Source: UBA7236 sp964463165 (lineage in GTDB: Bacteria; Bacteroidota; Bacteroidia; Chitinophagales; BACL12). From it: DNA of 64,000 nucleotides. The stretch is from positions 171,453 through 235,452 of the forward strand of contig CAYXBK010000005.1 in the NCBI GenBank assembly GCA_964463165.1, given 5' to 3'. This document shows positions 54,801 through 62,400 of this stretch, piece after piece; the stretch's first letter is position 1, and each line of letters opens with the position of its first letter. Below the pieces are notes generated by a model. The model was not told where the DNA came from and ran no database searches. It saw only the letters and a list, made by a program, of their open reading frames with translations. The translations under genes were made by a program, and so were the position numbers.

Positions 54801-55748
54801 TGGAAAGTGGTTGAAGACGATGGCAATTTCTATTGGTCTAAAGATGATGAAGGGTGGCAATGGACAGCTCAGGCGAACTTGAAGGATCCCTTTATTGACG
54901 AGGTTGAAAATATAAACCCATTATTTATTTCTTCTTCCGCAACTTTTGGCAATAACCATACTCTACCGGAAATGATATCGAATAATGCAACTTATAAACA
55001 AATCGGGTTTGAAAATTTTGAAGATGACAATTATATTGATTTATACTTAGACAATAGTTGCATTACGCAACATTTTGATTTTGATGGAACAATTGATCCT
55101 GTTGTTAGTCACACAGGTAATTTTAGTTTAAAATTAGAACCTGAAGAAAATACATCGTACACTTATCCTCTAACGGATCATGCCGAAATAAGAAGTGTAT
55201 ATGAAGAGCCCCCATTTATATTGGAAGAAGTTGATTGTCTTCCTCCTTTTTCTCCGGATCTAGAAGATGGTGTCAAATACATTTTGACTTTTTGGGTCAA
55301 ACAATTAGAAGTTGACGATCCGTTATTCGACTTTGATGATATAGGTTTAGCTGTTGATGTGACTGATGGTGTTATTACAACAAGTTGTTTACTTGATGAC
55401 CCAATTAAGAGTCAAATAATCGAGGGATGGCAAAGGTTTGAATATATTGTAACAATTCCTGCATTAGGAAGTTTTGACGTGCCGGAAATTTCAATTGAAT
55501 TTGAAAATGAAGGTGAAACAAATATTTACCTGGATGATATCCGAATTCAACCAATTGACGCTCTTGCCAAATGTTATGTTTATGACTTCAGTACGCAAAG
55601 ACTGATGGCCGAATTGGATGAAAATCATTTCGCTACGTTCTATGAATATGATGAAGATGGAAAATTGGTCAGGGTTAAGAAAGAAACAGAACGTGGAATT
55701 ATGACTATTCAGGAAGGAAAATATTTCACTGTTAAAAACGATAATTAA
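48852..55748 (+). CDS. Giant YD/RHS-shell-like secreted protein (2298 residues)
   Basis: A signal anchor lies at about residues 15-37. Then D-S-F-T-G-D-F-N-Y-S-I-P and S-S-W-V-G-L-G-W-S-L-N-P-G-A-I-T-R-N-V-R-G match the opening of Bacteroidota proteins that precede RHS proteins (SpvB/TcB-like shell start). The long middle has many Y-D-Y-type strands but no canonical YD repeats. The C-terminus ends Y-E-Y-D-E-D-G-K-L-V-R-V-K-K-E-T-E, a single YD-type repeat. No toxin domain is visible. It overlaps the next gene by 1 bp (TAATG). It may form part of the shell or delivery apparatus for the RHS protein downstream. Confidence 0.7.
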   Translation: MILQTIRNSRIAKCIMVFMSLHICMNVFWTYNLFALTSGPSQPEMQGPSAIGNTDFVDSFTGDFNYSIPLFDELGIPLTMNYNSGVTMDQESSWVGLGWSLNPGAITRNVRGLPDDFKGDQVVDKLNIKENKTIGASVGASLEVFGISDPGIGGNLSINVFHNNYTGFGLETSLSASISAGDKATIGLDLTSESATSFGDIGISPKFDIGAITKKLRKNNGYDIPLAVGMDFSSSDGLKALSINSTTNNWYGKLGMSTGQISGNQTYTPTVDHSFLNEAFTFNGKIGLTAIGADANITLSGYGSSQKLRESDKELESRAYGYLYYTNQDDGNILLDFNREKDGTIDENSPNLPLAELTYDIFSISSPGMSGSFRAYRNDVGYIEERSATVTSISGSGGLEFAGGLFVSPGVDVSVTNTNSTSTTWTKENENDNYLPFISNRPVNSLDENVYFEMMGESTMEPDPTFIDQFGGVDATAFGIEDFVMTSSLNNELIKKDGSSIDLVDQIKRTDRQPRVQNISYLTIEELEHYYDYANWHHIYEGAQPHHIGAIIVTSEDGTRYLYGLPAYNTSQDEINFSVGVTGEAESPDVDEENNLVTYNYEQISTNNHSGIDNYYSDVHTPAFAHSFLLTEILSADYVDVTGNGPSDDDLGTYIKYTYGDDEDLDGVYEPNSTFAWRTPTVDYINKANYWEGLTHNKTDDKASIVCGYKELWYLNKIETKNYVLKFYLENRSDGLGQYLTGLTDEDASRRQQRLSKISLFSKSDLAKEMYDDETEFVSSIPIKTVNFEYDYSLCPDVPNKVTDPDLDGTGKLTLTKVFFTYYDSRKGEYNPYIFSYNEGYDNSYPDEIGVNTHLYEYDPTNYDRWGNFKKESATLRNKDFPYTNQSINLIQDDYASAWCLDKIVLPSGGTITVDYERDDYSYVQNSQATQMYFVTGASENFDETGVGDNKLYDGTTNNLYLYFQLFNPLLDEDFDDASADAYIKSNFIVGENANPNDPDGVAQNLYFRFKLNTDDYIDIDEDEDYEDEEIKNEYISGYATVDVSNCGAIKNPLTGDYEKGYIKLNPGHTSMAAELGFSDLFNPELDELFIDDVAVNPISKAGWQFVMSNTRYNVTDWPAPGEELSTEDIIPMLADVSLFTSLFDMFFNPNWRMRHKEIARTFVEDESWIRLYNPNGHKYGGGCRVKEVQVDDNWNNMTADESNMILGKSYSYVLEDGRSSGVAAYEPAIGGDENPLRIPASYNHKDGSYKYEKYLEKPFGESFYPSPVVGYSRVTIQDLNTATPRRTGTGKIVNEFYTAKDFPVIVEYTELSPVIHEPGSILQSFFNISMSSIYTGSQGYSIHVNDMHGKPKKTTVFAQNSDTPLSSVEYKYNLTEDGALNNTVDCMNELSQVEEKIIGVKYDIAVDFRKSSNKTTGVSAKFNTDGFPVTIFPAFVLTVWPSVNFSSSSTRTAVMTKVITQNGILSEVIKSEDGSFIYEKNLVYDETTGSPLLVTTQNEYEEPYFTFTYPAHWVYEGMGSASYNAMFSFVVTDEDIDKETSEIIDEDLISKLIPGDQLYIHAHYIDFLPGISNDADDKYFIAWVYRDDTGAYFLIDANGEKLDLEDAINDPDIPDGAGATDEGSDLSKISGTVLRSGKRNLQTTPIGSIVTKTNPIGTHGDGDLVELGEMLMPELGTDEFGTSIIAANYNEFSNTWQNFCTENSEPLEDCFYTDDYTEASSDFFLFMRTIIDEGLMVPNDYEDGDADAFAPMIVDLNDPYDLSDNVYYHNMTAEVISVFDGFAEGASVYNFLKFWQYISESDNYIQIVSMYNSYNQDNVCNVHVGGEGVGFPSFIIEYGIDEGEDFLYDVESTFDLTSEEATWVFSHPEELTYEFIVPTEPTPPATEIQNFKIVYHYNYDSEDRILVADCGPFTCLPLRSCVMKSLPYDYCMGAPGQNVNPYLYGLLGVWKPKVGYMYKTERDYSSEDGLRDYGVFKEFSPFWKVVEDDGNFYWSKDDEGWQWTAQANLKDPFIDEVENINPLFISSSATFGNNHTLPEMISNNATYKQIGFENFEDDNYIDLYLDNSCITQHFDFDGTIDPVVSHTGNFSLKLEPEENTSYTYPLTDHAEIRSVYEEPPFILEEVDCLPPFSPDLEDGVKYILTFWVKQLEVDDPLFDFDDIGLAVDVTDGVITTSCLLDDPIKSQIIEGWQRFEYIVTIPALGSFDVPEISIEFENEGETNIYLDDIRIQPIDALAKCYVYDFSTQRLMAELDENHFATFYEYDEDGKLVRVKKETERGIMTIQEGKYFTVKNDN

Positions 55749-56440
55749 TGAGAACGTATCTATTCCTATTAGTTTGTGTAACTGCATCATGTGTGGCGCA
55801 AACCCCTGAGTTAGATTTTATGAAAATGAACTCAGCGTATAATGATTTGAATTCATTTTCTTGTACAGTTGAATATCAATATTTTGAAAATTACGATAGC
55901 CCGAAAGAAACAGAAAAATTGACTGGTATTTACTTGATTAAAAAGGAAAAATATCGATTAGAAATAGGCAATACAATTCTTGTATTTGACGGAAATTTAT
56001 TGTTAAGTATTGATGAAAAATTGCATCAAATTGTAATCAAACAATCCAATACTGATCAACTGAACATTGGAGAAATAAATCCGAAACAATTAAATAAAGA
56101 ATCAAAGAAATTTAAATCTCAGGGCCTAACAAATCATTCCATTGTCTATCGATACAATAATTCGGAAACATCAAATTCCGGACTCTGTTATACCGATGTG
56201 GAATTAAACAATGTCAAATGGTTTATAGAAAGTATCTCAACCTATTACAAAAATATGTCAATTATTAAAGACGGGAAATATGTAATGGCAGATCCTAAAA
56301 TCAAAATCAGTTATACAAATCAGAAAACCGATATTGAACTAAATGATTCATTATTCCGAGTAAACAGATGGGTAACCAAACAAAATAATTTGTTTGTGCT
56401 TACGGAAGAATTTCAGGACTATGAATTAATGGTAATATAA
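55748..56440 (+). CDS. Small exported LolA-like protein
   Basis: The 230-residue protein has a short export signal with a possible lipobox (V-T-A-S-C, Cys about residue 15). The rest is beta-rich (Y-N-D-L-N-S-F-S-C-T-V-E-Y, Y-L-I-K-K-E-K-Y-R-L-E, V-F-D-G-N-L-L-L-S-I-D), recalling the LolA/DUF2092 half-barrel, which binds lipids or acyl chains. It sits between two giant shell-type genes with tight spacing and so probably serves their export or acylation. The family assignment is tentative. Confidence 0.5.
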   Translation: MRTYLFLLVCVTASCVAQTPELDFMKMNSAYNDLNSFSCTVEYQYFENYDSPKETEKLTGIYLIKKEKYRLEIGNTILVFDGNLLLSIDEKLHQIVIKQSNTDQLNIGEINPKQLNKESKKFKSQGLTNHSIVYRYNNSETSNSGLCYTDVELNNVKWFIESISTYYKNMSIIKDGKYVMADPKIKISYTNQKTDIELNDSLFRVNRWVTKQNNLFVLTEEFQDYELMVI

Positions 56441-56465
56441 TTAAACTCACAACAAAATATATTTT

Positions 56466-59400
56466 ATGCGCAACCTATATCGAATTTTGTGCATTGTACT
56501 TTTGACAGGATTTACGATCGAATCAAAAGCTCAAACATATCCTGCAATTACTTCAGGGATGTATCTCTGGCAATGTGTGCCCAATCAAACAATTAGTGCA
56601 AATGATGCAACGGGCAATATCACTGCGATAACAGGTGGCACGGCTGACTTCGGTGATGTGAGCGTTAAGAATAAAATTAAGTTGCTGTTTGATGAATCCA
56701 TGGATACATATTTGACAGGAACTCATTATTATCAGGTTCTTATTGAATATACATGGGTAACGATTTCAGGCGCATCAACTGTAAATCACGGTCCGGCAGT
56801 TTGCACACTTTATGTGAAATTTGATGCGACAAATGGGGTTGTGTATGATGATATGGATGAGTTTACTCTAGTTGATGCATACAGATTGCAGGCTAAAATA
56901 AAATCCACTTCAGTTAAAGTGGATGGATCAAGTCTATCTTCAGGTTCATGGAATACCTTACCTAAAAATTTAAAATTAGAAGTTTGGACAGAGATTGATC
57001 GATATTATGATTTTGATCCAGATGTTCCAACCACTGCATTAACTGTCGCTTACAATACTGGTGACAATCATTTAATAATAGATGATTTTTTTATCGAAGG
57101 AGCAACTGCATATGATATTGAGTGGACTTATGCAAATGATTACGACATGGGGGGGTTAACAGAAGCAAAACCAATAACCGATATTCCATATTGGTTTAAA
57201 AATAATTCAACTAGAATCCGGGTGTATTCAGATGATCTTGTAGAGGTGCCGGCAATATTTGACAGGGGGTATATAATTGTCCGAGTTCGTGGGATTGGAA
57301 GATGGGTTGATGATATTACCAAAGAAATTACTGGAGATTGGAGTATCCCAGACAATTATGATGATGGTGACGAAGAGAAAAAGGTAATCGATGATATCAC
57401 ACTGACTGATTCTTATATTTATATAGGCGACACATATGATATACACGAGGGTAATAAAAATTGGATGTTGCAAACAACATTTGCTGAAGAAGGTAAAATG
57501 AAAAATGTTGTTGCATATTTTGATGGACTATACAGAAGCAGACAAACGGTTACTCAAGTTTCAATTACCGACTATAGCCCAGCAACAGGTCAAAAAGAAA
57601 CGGTTGTCGGAGAAACATTTTATGATCAACAAGGAAGAGCAGCAGTGCAGAGTTTGCCAGTCCCGATTGATCGTATTGAAACAAATGAGGCTGATAAAAC
57701 GATGAAGTATTATGAGAATTTTAATTTAACAAATGATGATGATGCATCAAAATACAGCTATCTTGATTTCGATACAGATGATGGAGATATGTGCGATCCG
57801 GTTGTAAACGGATTTAGTGATTTAAGTGGTGCGGGTAAGTATTATTCTGATGAAAATGAATTACAGTCAAGAATGTATTCATACATTCCGGATGCGCAGG
57901 GGTTTCCATTTACTTTAGTTGAATATACGCCTGATAATACAGGTAGGATTAGTCGACAAACTGGTGTTGGAATAGATCACAATTTGATTTCTGATCATAC
58001 TACAACATATTTATATTCTAAACCAACTCAGGAAGAATTAGATCGGATGTTTGGTAATGATGCTGGAATAGCAGAGCATTATAAAAAGAATGCGATTATA
58101 GATCCAAATGGCCAGGTTAGTGTTTCATATATTGATTTAAAAGGCAACGTGATTGCAACTGCACTTGCTGGTGAAGTTGCACCTAATACTACATCATTAA
58201 AGAATGATGGTGGAACTGCTTTATATACAGCAGATCGGTCTACAATCGAAGTTGATATTTTAAATATTTCCGAGTTTTATCCATATGGTGCTGAAAATCC
58301 AATTTCTATAGATGGGAAAAGTCGCTCTGTAAGCACTACACTTTTAGTGACTGAACCAACAGATTATGATTTTATTTACACTCTAGAAGAATTGCGTTAT
58401 GAAGAATTGTGTCTCGATGAGATTTGTTTCAATTGTGTTTATGATTTAGAAATAACAATATTAGATAAATGCGGAAATCAGGTTTTGGAGACAGGCACAG
58501 ATGAGCCATTTAGCATTCAAATTGGGAATCAATTTACAAAAGAAGAATTAAGTACAGGTGATGGATGCGATATTATTGGGAATTATTCAACGAGTGATGA
58601 ATCACTGACTGTATTTACCATTGAAGATTTACCGGTTGGAGTTTATACAATAGAAAAAACATTGAAAATAAACGAAGATGCTTTGGCAGATTATACAAAC
58701 GATTATATTTCTTTGCTTGAGGATTTAGTTGAACCTGGCGAATGTTATAAACCGATTGAATCCTTTGTTGAAGATTATACAGACGAAATTGATGCTCTTG
58801 ATTGCGAAATTGACTGTGCATATTGCAGCACCTTGGCCGATGATGTAGAAACATTTATTTCAGATAATACTCCAATTGGTGTTACTTTAACTGAAATTGA
58901 ACTCGCTACATACGAGGAAGTTTATAGTGAATTAATTTCTCTTTGTGATGGGATGTGCAATGATATGGGAAATGACATGTGTTATGCAGCCTATCAAATG
59001 ATGCTTCAAGATGTGAGCCCTGGAGGACAATATGCTGAGTATTTAAATGATGCAGGAGCGACTGATGCTTCTTTGTATCCACTTTCTGTACTAAATTCAG
59101 GAAATATTTTTCAAGATCGACATATTACAGTTGATGTTCTTGGAGCAATTACAGTTGAAAATGCTTCTTGGGAAAAACCATATCGATTTTTTGCAAGCGA
59201 GTGGCACGAAGGGTACTATGTCAAATTAGATGAAGTAACATTCGATCGGACACATATTGAATTAACCGATATAGGCACTGGATACGATCCTGAAATTCTG
59301 CCTGCTGCTCCTGTTTTTCCAAACCCGGATGGAACCTATTTTACGTTCCCTGAATATTTGGCTGACATAAATGACTTTGTCTATTATTTTTCATTATATC

Positions 59401-62400
59401 CGGATTGGGCTAATTCCTTAATTCTTTATCATCCTGAATATTATTATTACGAATACTGCGCTAAACAGTATGATTGCATCGGAAGCGTCCTTGTTGATGA
59501 TTCACCACTCACATATGAAGACATGAATAATTTTCAATATGATGATTTTCTATTAAATCTAACAGAAGACGAAGCAAAGGATTTGGGTTTGCAAGCCGAT
59601 GAAGATGCCATAGTAGAAATGGATCCATTTTTTAGCGAAGAGTGTACCGGAGCTGATCCGGTGGATTTTAAAAATATGCTTGATGCTTATTATGTATGTG
59701 ATGACGGCACAACTGTTGAGTTAAACATATTTGAATTTAATTGGCTAATGAATCATTCTCCTATTGACTATTCAGGCGATTGTTCAGATATTCCTGTGGG
59801 TTCCATCCCTTCATCAGTGGATGATCAAATAGAAGATGGTATTGACAATGACTGGACTTCATTAATTACACTTTATATTGCAGCAAAACAAAAATTTATA
59901 CTTCAACTAGCTGATGAATATGCGGTAACTAATTATTCGTACAACGGATGTATCGGTGATGCAGACTACAGCCCTACTGAAGAGGATGTTTACGAATTTC
60001 CAATGGATTTTGGAGACTATGAAGATTTGTTATTCGATTTCGATATTTTATGTAGTTATGGTCGATGCTATTTACTTGGTGATAAAATCAAACGATTTAA
60101 TTCATCTTTTAATATTTATGATTTAGAGGATGATGCTGATATAGCAGAAACGGAAGAAGAAATGGAAGATTTACTGGCAGAAAGCGACTATGGATATTAT
60201 GTAACAACCGGCAATATGCCGCTCGCTGGAGATATAGAATTGATGCTGAAAGGCATGTTGGAAATTGACGGTGTAAATTTTATAACTGATAATATTCCAT
60301 GGGAAGATAATACATCAATTACGGAAAGACTTTATGAAGCACTGAATGGAATTCCGTCAATGAGTTGGGAGCCAAGCACTAGCGGAGACGTTTTAACTAC
60401 AGAGGATGATCCTTTTACATTAACTCTTCAAGATCCTTTTGAATGGGATGATATATTAACTTTTAATTCTTTCGGTAAATTAACAACTACAGATGCTTTA
60501 ACAGGTGAATTCGATATCGAAGCTAATATAACTACCATTGATGGCATATTTGATATTGTTATCAGCGGAACTACTCTTGTTAATATTGCAAACGATGAAT
60601 TTTTGACAACAGCAATTGATTGTGAATTAACACCGGAGGCCAATGCATTACTCTCGATTATGAATTTTGTCATTGCAAAAGGACTTTCTTATTTTAATGA
60701 TGTATCTAGCCCATACGATGCTCTGGATAATGCTCATAGTATAATATTTGATCCATTACTTGCAGGTTATATCGGTCATTTAGGTTATGGTGCTCACTAT
60801 GATTGGAAACATATTACCGCAACAGATAAATACCAGATTTATAATCCGACAACTGGATTATATATTGAAATCGAATTTTCATCAGCTCCAGGCTCTGTTT
60901 TGTACTTTGATGATTTTAATGGTGATGAATCAACTGGAACATATCCTGGCGATGCACAAAATTTTGTGATTACTGCGCACTATTCAGGACCATCGACAAG
61001 CGAGATGGATGGAGTGATAGGTTTTGGTTTAGGTGGTTTTTCTATGGTTGGATTTCCGGTCGCACAATGTAATTATCCAGAAGTTCCAGGTGATTATGGT
61101 GACGATTGTTCAGATTTTGAAGCAATTATAGGTAATGAATTTGCGGGCCTTCTAGATAAAATTGCGGATAATGAATGGTTGATTGACGATGATTTTCATA
61201 TCTTAAATGGTTATCCCTATACAGGTATTGAAGAATGGACTTCATATATTGAAGAAGGCATGGGTGTGGCTGGCATATCGAACAATGTTAATTACAGTAC
61301 TATTGGAATATATGATGGCGAAACCACCTTAAATGCAAGATTTAGTTATCTATCAGGCGATCCTTCAATTGAAACCATAATTTGTAATCTTTCACTTACT
61401 ATTGATGATCCATCCGAAACAGAAAATTTTGCAGATGTGATTGGATTTAGTGATATCATTGCAGACTTTACTTATGCCGGGGAATCAGATGTAACCTATG
61501 ATTTCATAATTACTGCAATTACAGGAACAGGTTCATTTAAGGTTAAAGGTCATAGTTGTATTGCTTTAAAAAATTGTATCTGCGGAATCAGGTTTGATGC
61601 TTTAGACGAGACATATGATCCCTTTATTATTTGTGATCCGGAATTTGAGCCGTTCCCAACCGTACCTGATCAGGACGACTGCGTTGATCAATTGCTGGCA
61701 ATTGCAACACAAAACGCTACAGATGCCTATTGGGATTATATTGAAGAAAAGCGTGCAGATTTTCAGAAAAATTATATTACACAATGTATGTCTGCAATGG
61801 AATCATTTACATATGAATATGAAAGCAGTGAATATCATTATACACTTTATTATTATGATCAGGCCGGTAATTTAATTCAAACCGTACCTCCTAAGGGAAT
61901 TGATTTGCTTACTTCAATGCAAATGGAGATTCAAAAAAATTATAGGAAAGGAGTTCCAGATAATGCCCCTCAATATCCATCTCCTACCTATGTCACTTCA
62001 TACCAATATAATTCACTAAATGAACTCATTTCGCAAAATACTCCAGATGCAGGAGAAAGTCATTTTTGGTATGACAAGCTCGGACGATTGGTATTAAGTC
62101 AAAATGCAAAGCAAAATCAAATTTACGAAGATGTTGAAGAAACTGAATTCGAAAAATATAGTTACACCAGTTATGATAACTTAGGAAGAATTACCCAAGT
62201 CGGTGAAATATGGACAGCTATTGATCTCGAAGAAACAGAAACGTTTGATGAGGACATCAACGACCCGACATTTCCTGATCCTGTTGATGCATACAGAAAT
62301 GAAGTAACTATCACAAAGTATGACGCAACTGTTACTATCCCTGACATGCCTCCTTTTGGAGCGGATGGACAAGAAAACTTAAGAAAACGTGTTGCAAGTA